Below are positions 54,243 through 63,096 of a stretch of DNA of 64,000 nt, piece by piece. The stretch is from Sphingomonas gilva (GTDB taxonomy: Bacteria; Pseudomonadota; Alphaproteobacteria; Sphingomonadales; Sphingomonadaceae), in contig NZ_QWLV01000003.1 in the NCBI RefSeq assembly GCF_003515075.1, positions 1 through 64,000 on the forward strand. Reading direction: 5' to 3'. The notes below the pieces were generated by a model. That model searched no databases and had not been told where the DNA came from. It saw only the letters and a list, made by a program, of their open reading frames with translations. Both the position numbers and the translations under genes were made by a program. How positions within the stretch are numbered: position 1 is the stretch's first letter; each line of letters opens with the position of its first letter.

Positions 54243-55560
54243 TGCCGTGGCGCTTCATCTTGTCGTAGAGCGTCTTCCGCGGCAGCGCGAGCAGCGCCAT
54301 CGTCGCCTGGATGTCGCCGGCCGTATGGCCGAGCGCCTCCTCGATCGCCGCCGCCTCGAAGCGGTCGACCCGTTCGGCGAGCGAGTCCGTGCTTCCCATG
54401 GGCGGCCGGGGCCCGCCGTCTGACAGGCCCAGCACCGCGCTGAAGGCGAAGTTCCTGAGCTCGCGCACATTGCCCGGCCAGTCGTGGTCGGCCAGCCGGC
54501 GGCGCACCGCATCGGTCATGACGAAGGCTGGAGCCCCGACCTGCGCCTTCGCCTGGTCGACGAAGTGCGCGAACAGCTGCGGTATATCGGCGCGGCGCTC
54601 ACGCAAGGGCGGGATGCGCAGGCGGACGACGTTGAGCCGGTAGAACAGGTCTTCGCGGAACACCCCTTCGGCGATCGCGCCCTGCAGATCGCGCTTCGCG
54701 GCGGCGACGACGCGAAGGTCGACCGCGCGCGGACGCTCGGCGCCGAGCGGCAGCACCTCGCGCTCCTCGAGCACGCGCAGCAGCTTGGCCTGCACGCCCA
54801 TCGCCATGCTGTCGATCTCGTCAAGGAACAGCGTCCCGCCGTTCGACGACTGGATTCGGCCGGTCTGCTCCAGCCGGCCATGCGCCACCGCGCCGCGTTC
54901 GTGGCCGAAGAGTTCGGCTTCGGCGAGTGTTTCGGGCAGCGCGCCGCTGTTGACCGCGACGAAGGGCCGGCCGCGCCTGGGGCCCTGGCGGTGGAGCAGC
55001 AGTGCGACCAGTTCCTTGCCGCTGCCCGTTTCGCCTTCGATCAGCACGTCGATATCGGCCTTGGCGACCTGCGCGATGGTGTCGCGCAGCCGCGCCATCA
55101 CCGGGCTGTCGCCGATCAGCGGGCTGTCACTGTCCGCCGCGGCGCTGGCGGCGGCGCGCAGCGCGCGGTTCTCCAGGACCAGGCGGCGCGTCTGCAGCGC
55201 GCGTTCGCAGGCGGCAATCAGATGATCGGCGGCGAAGGGCTTGGCCAGGAAATCGAACGCGCCTTCGCGCAACGCCCCCACCGCCATCGGCACATCGGCA
55301 TGACCGCTGATCAGGATGACAGGGATGTCGGGATCGATCGCGCGGATCTGGGCGAACAGCTCCAGCCCGTCCATGCCGGGCATGCGGATGTCGCTGACGA
55401 CCATGCCGGCGAACGACGCCTCGATCGCGGCCAGCGCCGATCGCGCATCGGCGAACGGACGGACCTCCAGCCCGGCGAGCTGCAACGCCTGGACATTGGC
55501 CTCGCGCAGCTCGGGGTCATCGTCGACGAAGATCACGGCCTGGGGAATATCTTCGATCAT
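54211..55560 (-). CDS. dctD: DctD-type AAA+ response regulator lacking GAFTGA
   Basis: This 449-residue NtrC-type regulator has a receiver with D57 in VVSDIRMPG, an AAA+ domain (Walker A GETGSGKE at about 167, Walker B GGTLFLDEID at about 240) and a Fis-type helix-turn-helix (KTLYDKMKRHGI). The loop that normally reads GAFTGA and contacts sigma-54 reads GAVAHG (about residues 222-227). The ATPase core is otherwise intact. It is encoded with the kinase DctB (4-nt overlap) and opposite dctA, so it probably controls dicarboxylate uptake. Confidence 0.92.
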   Translation of the reverse strand: MIEDIPQAVIFVDDDPELREANVQALQLAGLEVRPFADARSALAAIEASFAGMVVSDIRMPGMDGLELFAQIRAIDPDIPVILISGHADVPMAVGALREGAFDFLAKPFAADHLIAACERALQTRRLVLENRALRAAASAAADSDSPLIGDSPVMARLRDTIAQVAKADIDVLIEGETGSGKELVALLLHRQGPRRGRPFVAVNSGALPETLAEAELFGHERGAVAHGRLEQTGRIQSSNGGTLFLDEIDSMAMGVQAKLLRVLEEREVLPLGAERPRAVDLRVVAAAKRDLQGAIAEGVFREDLFYRLNVVRLRIPPLRERRADIPQLFAHFVDQAKAQVGAPAFVMTDAVRRRLADHDWPGNVRELRNFAFSAVLGLSDGGPRPPMGSTDSLAERVDRFEAAAIEEALGHTAGDIQATMALLALPRKTLYDKMKRHGIKPDAFRARR

Positions 55561-57329
55561 GCGCGCCTCAGCGTAATGCGGAAGGTGGCGCCGCCCAGCG
55601 GCCCCTCGACCGTGTCCAGCCTACCGCCGAATTCCCGGACAATGTCGCGGGCGATGCCGAGCCCCAGGCCCAGCCCGTCACGCTTGCCGGTGACGAAGGG
55701 GGTGAACAGCTGGTCGGCGATATCGGGCGCGATGCCGGGGCCGTTGTCGGCCACGTCGATCGTCACGCGCTCGCCGGGCGCGACGGTGATCGCGATCCGC
55801 GGATCAGGCGTGTCGGCGAGCGCATCGAGCGCGTTCTGGATGAGGTTGATCAGCACTTGTTCCAGCCGCACCTTATCCGCGACCACGGCTATCCGCGCGT
55901 CCCCCTCGCGATCGAGCGTGACGCGGCCCGCGCGGATGCGGTCGCCGATCAGCAGCAGCGCGCCCTCGATCACCGAATCGAGCACGACAGCGCCCATTGC
56001 CGGCGTACCGCGCCGGGCGAAGGTGCGCAGCTCGCCGGTGATCCGCCCGATGCGATCGGTCAGCGCGACGATGTGGGTCAGGTTGCCGCGCGCCTGATCG
56101 GGCTCGGCGCGGTCGAGGAAGCGGCCGGCATTCTCCGCGAAGGTGCGGATCGCCGCGACCGGCTGATTGATCTCGTGCGCGACGCCCGCGGTGATCTGGC
56201 CGATCGAGCCGAGCCGGTTGGCCTGCGCCAGCTCCTCACGCGCGGCGCGGAATCGCCGGTCGGCCGCCTCTCGCTCAGCCGATTCGGCGACGAGCCGCGC
56301 ATTCGCTTCGGACAGTTCGGCGGTGCGCGCGACCACCTCTCCCTCCAGCTTCTGGCTCGCCTCTTCAAGGGCGCGGCGCCGAACCCGTGCGCGCCACAAC
56401 CCGGCGAAGGCGAGCGCGGCGAGGATCAGCCCGCTCAATACCGCGAAGCGCGCATTGGCGGCGGCGCTCGCTTCGGCCGGTGCGAGCGGCTGGAGATAGC
56501 TGAGATGCGCGCCCGCGAGCGGCACGGGCGCCTCGGCTAGACGATAGCGCCCATCGCCGCCCGGTGCGCGCACCGCGCCGCCGGTCTCATCCAGGCCCAG
56601 CGGCGCGAGCGGCAGCGCGCCGAACTGGATCGAGCGGCGAATCTCGGCGCGGGTCGCCTCGTCGAGCGGGCGCGTCGCGCGGAAGCGCCATTCGGGCCGG
56701 CTGGTGATGATGACCACGCCGTGCGCATCGGTGACGAAGGTCATGCCCGGCTGCCGCGCCCACCCAGCCTCCAGCGCATCGAACTCGACCTTGACGACGA
56801 TCACCCCCAGCGCCTGCCCCTCGCCCTCGATCCGCCGCGCGATGAACAGCCCCGGCCGCCCGCTGATCGTGCCCAGCGCGAAAAGCTCGGCCGCGCCGTT
56901 CGCCAGCGCCTCGCGGAAATAGGGGCGGAAGCCGTAATCCTGGCCGACGAAGCTGGTCGGCAGCCGCCAGTTGCTCGCCGCGATGGTCATGCCGTCGCGG
57001 CCGATCACATAAATGGCGGCGGCGTCGGTCCGTTCGGCGAGCAGCGCCAGCCGATCGTTCAACCGCGCGACCGCAGCGGGATCGTCGCGCTGCAACACGG
57101 CGCGCGCATCGGGATATTCGCTGAGCACCAGCGGCAGCAGGCGGAATTTCTGCAGCTCGCTCGCCAGCAAGCCGGCATGGCTTCGCGCCATCTCTTGGGC
57201 GGCGGCGTCCGCCTCGGCGCGCGCCGAGGTCTGCGCCCAGCGCGCAGCGCCCCAGATCACCGCCGCCGCAAGCACCGCCGCCGTCAGCGCGGAAAGCAGC
57301 CAGCGAAGCACGGGGCGAGGCAGCGTCAT
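55557..57329 (-). CDS. dctB: C4-dicarboxylate sensor histidine kinase
   Basis: This 590-residue membrane kinase has an N-terminal transmembrane helix (about residues 8-30), a large periplasmic double-PAS-type sensor (about 35-290, with QDYGFRPYFREAL), a second helix near 295-315, a coiled coil, and the kinase core. The H box is GVAHEINQPVAAIRTFAENA (His about 387), the N box LINLIQNALDAL, with later DNGPGI and GLGLGI boxes. DctB senses external succinate, fumarate or malate and phosphorylates DctD. The ATG faces dctA across about 218 nt. Confidence 0.94.
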   Translation of the reverse strand: MTLPRPVLRWLLSALTAAVLAAAVIWGAARWAQTSARAEADAAAQEMARSHAGLLASELQKFRLLPLVLSEYPDARAVLQRDDPAAVARLNDRLALLAERTDAAAIYVIGRDGMTIAASNWRLPTSFVGQDYGFRPYFREALANGAAELFALGTISGRPGLFIARRIEGEGQALGVIVVKVEFDALEAGWARQPGMTFVTDAHGVVIITSRPEWRFRATRPLDEATRAEIRRSIQFGALPLAPLGLDETGGAVRAPGGDGRYRLAEAPVPLAGAHLSYLQPLAPAEASAAANARFAVLSGLILAALAFAGLWRARVRRRALEEASQKLEGEVVARTAELSEANARLVAESAEREAADRRFRAAREELAQANRLGSIGQITAGVAHEINQPVAAIRTFAENAGRFLDRAEPDQARGNLTHIVALTDRIGRITGELRTFARRGTPAMGAVVLDSVIEGALLLIGDRIRAGRVTLDREGDARIAVVADKVRLEQVLINLIQNALDALADTPDPRIAITVAPGERVTIDVADNGPGIAPDIADQLFTPFVTGKRDGLGLGLGIARDIVREFGGRLDTVEGPLGGATFRITLRRA

Positions 57330-57492
57330 CGGGGCGAATTACCACACAATTCAAACGGAGGGCGAGCGGAAAACCGCACACACAAAGCAGCGTTCACGAC
57401 GGCGTCTTGAGATATTCCATCATATTTCAGTGCCATAAGCCTGAACATCCTCATTTCCCCGCACATCGCTTCCGCCGCTTATGATAGCGCAT

Positions 57493-57509
57493 CGCCCGTC
57501 ATCCGGGCG
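57493..57509. promoter_or_regulatory. Stem-loop in the dctA leader
   Basis: CGCCCG-TCATC-CGGGCG forms a perfect 6-bp stem 38 nt upstream of the dctA start. I see no -24/-12 (TGGC-N7-TTGC type) promoter in 57330-57547 on the plus strand. The stem may affect the dctA mRNA; no role is shown. Confidence 0.3.
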
Positions 57510-57547
57510 GCAGGCGTCCGGGAGAGGCGCATGCGAAGGAGAGGCGA

Positions 57548-58888
57548 ATGATTCCCGTGGCGACCGAATATGCGGTCGAGGCCGCCCCGCGGCGGCGGCG
57601 CTTGCTGGGGCAGCTCTACGTCCAGGTGCTGATCGCCATCGCGGCGGGCGCGGTCATCGGCCATTTCTGGCCCGATTTCGGCGAATCGCTCAAATGGCTG
57701 GGCGACGGCTTCATCAAGCTGGTGAAGATGATCATCGCGCCGGTGATCTTCCTGACCGTGGTCACCGGAATCGCCGGCATGAAGGAGATCGCCTCTGTCG
57801 GCCGCGTCGCCGGAAAGGCGTTCGCCTATTTCCTCACCTTTTCGACACTGGCGCTGATCGTCGGGCTGGTCGTCGCCAATCTCGTTCAGCCGGGCGCGGG
57901 GCTGAACATCGATCCCGCGACGCTGGATGCCGGATCGGTCGCCAGCTACAGCGCGCAGGCGCATGAAAGCACGCTGACGGGCTTCCTACTGTCGATCATC
58001 CCGACGACGATGGTGTCGGCGCTGACCGACGGATCGATCCTCCAGACGCTGTTCATCGCCATTCTGTTCGGCATCACGCTGTCGCTGGTCGGCAAGCCGG
58101 CCGAGCCGGTGTTCGACATGCTCGAGCGGATCGCGCTCGTGGTCTTCCGCCTGGTCGGCATCCTGATGCGCGCCGCGCCGATCGGCGCGTTCGGCGCGAT
58201 CGCCTTCACCATCGGCGCGTTCGGCATCGGCGCGCTAGCCAATCTCGGCGCGCTGGTCGCGACCTTCTACGTCACCTCGCTGATCTTCGTCATCGGCGTG
58301 CTCGGCATCGTCGCGCGCCTGAGCGGTTTTTCGATCTTCGCGCTCATACGCTATCTGAAGGCGGAGCTGCTGCTGGTGCTCGGCACCTCCTCCTCGGAAG
58401 CCGCGCTGCCCAGCCTGATCGACAAGATGGAGCGCGCCGGGGTCGAGAAACAGGTCGTCGGCCTCGTCGTGCCCACCGGCTATTCGTTCAATCTCGACGG
58501 CACCAACATCTACATGACGCTGGCGGCCTTGTTCATCGCGCAGGCGTGCAATGTCGATCTGTCGCTGGGCGACCAGATCGCGCTGCTGCTGGTGGCGATG
58601 ATCAGTTCGAAGGGCGCGGCGGGCGTCACCGGATCGGGCTTCATCACCCTTGCCGCGACGCTGTCGATCGTCCCCAGCGTGCCCGTCGCCGGCATGGCGC
58701 TGATCCTGGGCATCGACCGCTTCATGAGCGAGTGCCGCAGCCTCACCAACTTCATGGGCAACGCCGTCGCGACGATCGTCGTCGGGCGCTGGGACGGCGC
58801 GCTCGACCGCGAGGCGCTCGACCGCGCGCTGGCGAGCACACCCGCCGACCGGCCGGCGCGGCCGGCAATCGAACAGGACATGGATTGA
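57548..58888 (+). CDS. dctA: C4-dicarboxylate:cation symporter
   Basis: This 446-residue DAACS-family transporter imports succinate, fumarate and malate with sodium or protons. Family motifs are clear: [16 protein letters not shown] near residue 60, the re-entrant serine-rich loop [10 protein letters not shown] near 280, and [16 protein letters not shown] near 310. AGGAG precedes the ATG. The adjoining dctBD genes and the following TonB receptor (34 nt downstream, same strand) suggest that the receptor could bring related carboxylic compounds across the outer membrane. Confidence 0.96.
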   Translation: MIPVATEYAVEAAPRRRRLLGQLYVQVLIAIAAGAVIGHFWPDFGESLKWLGDGFIKLVKMIIAPVIFLTVVTGIAGMKEIASVGRVAGKAFAYFLTFSTLALIVGLVVANLVQPGAGLNIDPATLDAGSVASYSAQAHESTLTGFLLSIIPTTMVSALTDGSILQTLFIAILFGITLSLVGKPAEPVFDMLERIALVVFRLVGILMRAAPIGAFGAIAFTIGAFGIGALANLGALVATFYVTSLIFVIGVLGIVARLSGFSIFALIRYLKAELLLVLGTSSSEAALPSLIDKMERAGVEKQVVGLVVPTGYSFNLDGTNIYMTLAALFIAQACNVDLSLGDQIALLLVAMISSKGAAGVTGSGFITLAATLSIVPSVPVAGMALILGIDRFMSECRSLTNFMGNAVATIVVGRWDGALDREALDRALASTPADRPARPAIEQDMD

Positions 58889-58922
58889 ACGCGGAACACC
58901 GCGCGCATCAGGGGAGAGGACG

Positions 58923-61900
58923 ATGACGATCAAGACGTTGCTGCTGGCGAGCGTGTTCGCCGCGCTGCCGTTGCCTGCTTTGGCGCAGGAGACGCCGGCG
59001 GGAGAGACGCCCCCTGCGGGGACCGATTCGGCGGCCGAAGGCGATATCGTCGTCACCGGCAGCCGCATCGTGCGCGAAACCTACGACACGCCCGCCCCGA
59101 CGATCACCGTATCGAGCGCGGACCTGACCGAATCGGGCGATTCCGAGCTGAGCGAGACGCTGGCCGATCTGCCCCAGCTCTCATCGACGCTCAACGATGC
59201 GAGCGTCACCGGCAACACGCAGAATTCGGGCCTGTCGTCGATCCAGCTCCGCAATCTCGGCGACAACCGCACATTGGTGCTGATCGACGGGCGGCGGACG
59301 GTGTCCAACTCGGCCATCGGCAACCGCGTCAGCCTGTCGACCATCCCGAGCGACTTCGTCGACCGGGTGGAGATCATCACCGGCGGCACGTCGTCGGTCT
59401 ACGGATCGGACGCCGTCGCGGGCGTGGTCAACATCATCACCGAAAGCAGGACGCGCGGTCTGCTGCTGCGCGGCCGCACGGGCATCACCGAATATGGCGA
59501 CGGGCGCGAGCTGACGCTGGGCGCGACCTATGGCGCGCGCTTCGCCGACCGGCGCGGCTATTTCCTGGTGAGCGGCACCTATGACCAGGATTGGGGCATC
59601 CGCGCCACCGACCGCGAATGGGCGGTCCGCCCGGTATCCTACGATTATGATTTCGAAGAGGGCGTGAACCTGTTCGAGACGGTCTATCTGAACGCCAGCG
59701 GGGCTCCGACCAGCGGATCGCAGCCCGCCTCCACCTTCCCGCCCAATGCGATGAGCGACCTGAGCTCGTTCATTCCCGGCGGCGTCTTTTCCGGCGGCAA
59801 TTCCTCGCGCGACCGCTTCTATCGCAATGGCGTGCTCGTTCCCCTCGGCCCCGATGTCCAGACGGGCCGGCCGATCGACGTGGGCACGACCGACAACGGC
59901 AACACCGGCTATTTCCTGCCCAACAGGGACGGTTACAACCAGCGCACCGGCCGATCGCTGATCCTGCCGCGCGAACGCTATCTCGCCGCCGCCAAGATCG
60001 ATTACGAATTCTCCGACACGGTCGAAGGCTTCGCCCAGGTGCAATATTCGCGGATCATATCCGGCGAAACGCGCGAATCGGTCGGCATCGGCTGGGATTC
60101 CACCTTTCCGATCACCGATCCGGTCACCGGCGAGACGGTGGAGCGCGAATATGGCAAGATCCCGTGCCGCCGCGCGCCGGGACCGTGCAACCCCTCCGTC
60201 CCGCCCGAGTTGCGCGGGTCCGAGACGCCTTCCACCGGCGTCGGCATCGCGTGGGACCGCCGCTTCGATGAGGTCGGCGGGCAGATCACCGAAAATGAGC
60301 GCGAGACGATCCGCAGCTGGGCGGGCTTGCGCGGACGGCTGGGCGGTGATTGGCGCTGGGAGGCGAGCGCAGGCTTCGGCCAGTACCGCCAGGACCAGCT
60401 GCGCCGCAACGAGATCAACGGCGAGAATCTGATCCAGGCGCTGAATGCAGAGCTGGGCCCGGACGACCTGCCCCGCTGCGTCGACGCCGAGGCCCGCGCG
60501 GCAGGCTGCGTGCCGATCAACCTGTTCGGCGAAGGATCGATCACCCCCGAGGCCGCGGCGTGGATCCGCGCCGACCTGCGCCAGAAGCTGACGATCCGCC
60601 AATATACCGGCCAGGCCTTCGTCACCGGCAGCCTGTTCGATCTGCCCGCCGGCCCTGTGGGCGCCGCGTTCGGGGTCGATTTCCGCCGCGACAGCCAGGA
60701 GCTGCGCGGCGACGAACTGTCGCAGGCGGGCGGCACCACCGGCAACGCCATCCCCAATTTCGGCGGTTCGATCACCGCGTTCGAAGGCTATGGCGAAGTC
60801 AGCGTGCCGCTCTTGAAGAACGCGCCCGGCGCCTATCTGCTGAGCGTCGACGCATCGGCGCGGGCGGCGCATTACGATATCGAGCGGGTGGGCACGGTGT
60901 TCAGCTGGCGCGGCGGCATCCAGTATGCGCCGGTCGCCGACCTGCGCTTCCGCGCGCAATATGCCCGCGCCCAGCGCGCGCCCGACATCGCCGAGATCTT
61001 CTCGCCCCCGCGCGGCAATTTCGAGGCGGCGACCGACATATGCGACGGCGTGCGCCCCACCACGACGGGCCGCATCGCCGAGAACTGCCGCCTCGATCCC
61101 GGCATCCAGGCGCTCTACGCCCAGCAGGCGGCAGAGGGCGACACCCAGCGCTTCGACCAGATCGGCGGCAACCTGTTCAGCCCCAATGGCGGCAATCCCG
61201 ATCTGAAGGAGGAGACCGCCGATACGCTCACCGTCGGCGCGGTGCTCGCGCCCAGCTTCGTTCCAGGTCTGACGATCGCGGTCGATTATTACGACATCCG
61301 CATCCGCGACGCGATCGACGCCTATTCGAACCTCGACATCCAGCTGCAATGCTACGACACCGACGTGCCGCAGGCGGGAAATCCGTTCTGCGACGACATC
61401 ACGCGCAACCCGAACAACGGCCAGATCGTCGAGCTGGTCCAGCGCCAGGTCAATCTGGCGAAGTTCGACACCACCGGCATCGACGTCGCGTTCAACTATC
61501 GCTTCGAGCTGGACGGCGTGATCCCCGGCCGTTTCGACCTGCGCTACGACGGCACGCACATCCTGAAGCAGAAGGTGACCTTCCAGGGCGTCGAAGAGAT
61601 CGTCACCAACGACCTGGCCGGCGATCTCGCCAATGGCAGCTTCAAATACCGTGCGCGCGGCTCGCTGGGATGGACGCTCGACGATTTCCGCATCCGCTGG
61701 ACCAGCACCTATTACGGCAAGATCAACGACAGCAACCAGCTGCGCGACCGCTATCTGGAGCTGCTGGAGACCAACCCGCAAGCCGAAGTGCCGACCTTCC
61801 TCTATATCGGCGACGTGTGGGAGCATGATCTGTTCGTCTCGTTCGACGTCGACAGCGGCGACGGGCCCGAGTTCCGCCTCTATGGCGGGGTCAACAACCT

Positions 61901-62021
61901 GTTCGATTCGACCAGCCCGTTCCTGCCGAGCGGCACCGAAAGCGGACGGCTGACCAATCAGAACGGCATCTACGACATCGCCGGACGCCGCTTCTACATC
62001 GGCGCGACGGTGAAGTTCTGA
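58923..62021 (+). CDS. TonB-dependent outer-membrane receptor
   Basis: This 1032-residue receptor has a signal peptide (MTIKTLLLASVFAALPLPALA), a plug domain (about residues 50-175, DIVVTGSRI; VLIDGRR; GTSSVYGSDAVAGVVNI) and a 22-strand barrel ending in the outer-membrane signal FYIGATVKF. The N-terminal DIVVTGSRI is the usual TonB-box-proximal sequence of sphingomonad receptors. GGGGAGAGG precedes the ATG. The final stop shares a base with the esterase start (TGATG). The ligand is unknown; the neighbours suggest an ester- or carboxylate-bearing compound. Confidence 0.94.
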   Translation: MTIKTLLLASVFAALPLPALAQETPAGETPPAGTDSAAEGDIVVTGSRIVRETYDTPAPTITVSSADLTESGDSELSETLADLPQLSSTLNDASVTGNTQNSGLSSIQLRNLGDNRTLVLIDGRRTVSNSAIGNRVSLSTIPSDFVDRVEIITGGTSSVYGSDAVAGVVNIITESRTRGLLLRGRTGITEYGDGRELTLGATYGARFADRRGYFLVSGTYDQDWGIRATDREWAVRPVSYDYDFEEGVNLFETVYLNASGAPTSGSQPASTFPPNAMSDLSSFIPGGVFSGGNSSRDRFYRNGVLVPLGPDVQTGRPIDVGTTDNGNTGYFLPNRDGYNQRTGRSLILPRERYLAAAKIDYEFSDTVEGFAQVQYSRIISGETRESVGIGWDSTFPITDPVTGETVEREYGKIPCRRAPGPCNPSVPPELRGSETPSTGVGIAWDRRFDEVGGQITENERETIRSWAGLRGRLGGDWRWEASAGFGQYRQDQLRRNEINGENLIQALNAELGPDDLPRCVDAEARAAGCVPINLFGEGSITPEAAAWIRADLRQKLTIRQYTGQAFVTGSLFDLPAGPVGAAFGVDFRRDSQELRGDELSQAGGTTGNAIPNFGGSITAFEGYGEVSVPLLKNAPGAYLLSVDASARAAHYDIERVGTVFSWRGGIQYAPVADLRFRAQYARAQRAPDIAEIFSPPRGNFEAATDICDGVRPTTTGRIAENCRLDPGIQALYAQQAAEGDTQRFDQIGGNLFSPNGGNPDLKEETADTLTVGAVLAPSFVPGLTIAVDYYDIRIRDAIDAYSNLDIQLQCYDTDVPQAGNPFCDDITRNPNNGQIVELVQRQVNLAKFDTTGIDVAFNYRFELDGVIPGRFDLRYDGTHILKQKVTFQGVEEIVTNDLAGDLANGSFKYRARGSLGWTLDDFRIRWTSTYYGKINDSNQLRDRYLELLETNPQAEVPTFLYIGDVWEHDLFVSFDVDSGDGPEFRLYGGVNNLFDSTSPFLPSGTESGRLTNQNGIYDIAGRRFYIGATVKF

Positions 62022-62932
62022 TGCTGCGCTGGCTAGCCGTCCTCGCCGCGCTGATCGCCGCGCCGGCCGCGGCGCAGGAGACGATCGAGGCGGAGATCGT
62101 CAAGCTGTGGCCCGGCGCGCCGCCCGGCCACGGCCGCCCGAACGGCCCCGAGAAGGTCGGCGCGAGCGACAGCGCCAAGGGCGCGGTGACCAACGTCACC
62201 GAGCCGCGCATGGAGATCTATCGCCCGGCCAAGCCCAATGGCGCGGCGGCGCTGGTGATCGGCGGAGGCGGCTATTTCCGCATCCAGATCGGCAGCGCGG
62301 CGCGCCCGGTGGCGCGCACGCTGCTGGCCCGGGGGGTCACGGTCGCGGTGCTTTATTACCGGCTGCCCGGCGACGGGTGGAACGCCGACGCGCCCTTCCA
62401 GGACGGCCAGCGCGCGATGCGGCTGCTGCGCGCCGATGCCAAGCGGCTCGGGATCGACCCCAAGCGGATCGGCGCGATCGGCTCCTCGGCGGGCGGGCAC
62501 CTCGCCGGCATCCTTGCGACACGAGGCGCGCATGACTTCTACCCGCGCATCGATACCGTCGACGCGCAACCGGCGACCCCGAACTTCGCCGGGCTGATCT
62601 ACCCGGTCGTCTCGATGCGCGCGCCGATCGACACCACGCGGACCAAGCGCGAGCTGGACGAACTGCCTAACTATCGCGACGCCTATTCGGTCGAGGCGCA
62701 CGTCACCGCCGATACGCCGCCGATATTCCTGGCGCATTCGGCCGACGATCCGATCGCGCACGTCGATCACAGCCTGCGCCTGTTCGCCGCGATGCAGGCC
62801 GCGAAGCGCCCGGCGGAGCTGCACGTCTTCCAGACCGGCGGCCATAGCTGGGGACTCGGCAAGCCGGGGACGCCGGTCGCCGAATGGCCGCGGCTGCTGA
62901 TCAACTGGGCCGGGGCGAACGGCTGGTTCTGA
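62021..62932 (+). CDS. Exported alpha/beta hydrolase (esterase)
   Basis: This 303-residue enzyme has a signal peptide (LAVLAALIAAPAAAQ). The nucleophile is S156 in GSSAGG, the acid in HSADDPIAHVD (about 245) and the His in TGGHSWG (about 277). An oxyanion-hole GGGGYF block is at 81-86. It resembles acetyl-xylan or feruloyl esterase-like members of the family. Translational coupling to the TonB receptor (TGATG) suggests that it cleaves the imported substrate in the periplasm. Confidence 0.9.
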   Translation: MLRWLAVLAALIAAPAAAQETIEAEIVKLWPGAPPGHGRPNGPEKVGASDSAKGAVTNVTEPRMEIYRPAKPNGAAALVIGGGGYFRIQIGSAARPVARTLLARGVTVAVLYYRLPGDGWNADAPFQDGQRAMRLLRADAKRLGIDPKRIGAIGSSAGGHLAGILATRGAHDFYPRIDTVDAQPATPNFAGLIYPVVSMRAPIDTTRTKRELDELPNYRDAYSVEAHVTADTPPIFLAHSADDPIAHVDHSLRLFAAMQAAKRPAELHVFQTGGHSWGLGKPGTPVAEWPRLLINWAGANGWF

Positions 62933-62967
62933 CGCTTTCGGCGTCGTGCTCAAACCGTCCCAAATCC

Positions 62968-63061
62968 GTCACCCCTGCGAAAGCAGGGGCCTATCTGACA
63001 CCGGCCACAGCGGACGAACGCTGTTGACAGGTCGGATAGGCCCTGCCTTCGCAGGGGCGAC
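62968..63061. repeat. Paired palindromic repeat (CCCCTGC/GCAGGGG type), copy 3
   Basis: Arms 62968-62991 and 63039-63061 are inverted copies of the elements at 2186 and 24694. It lies between the convergent esterase and deacetylase genes, where it could serve as a bidirectional terminator. Confidence 0.8.
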
Positions 63062-63096
63062 GAATATGTGATCCGTCAAAGGCGGGAAGAGTCTGG

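Noticed and set aside
57420..57440. TGGCAC on the minus strand as a sigma-54 -24 element
   Set aside because: The -12 half reads TATGA instead of TTGCA, and it points toward dctB rather than dctA.
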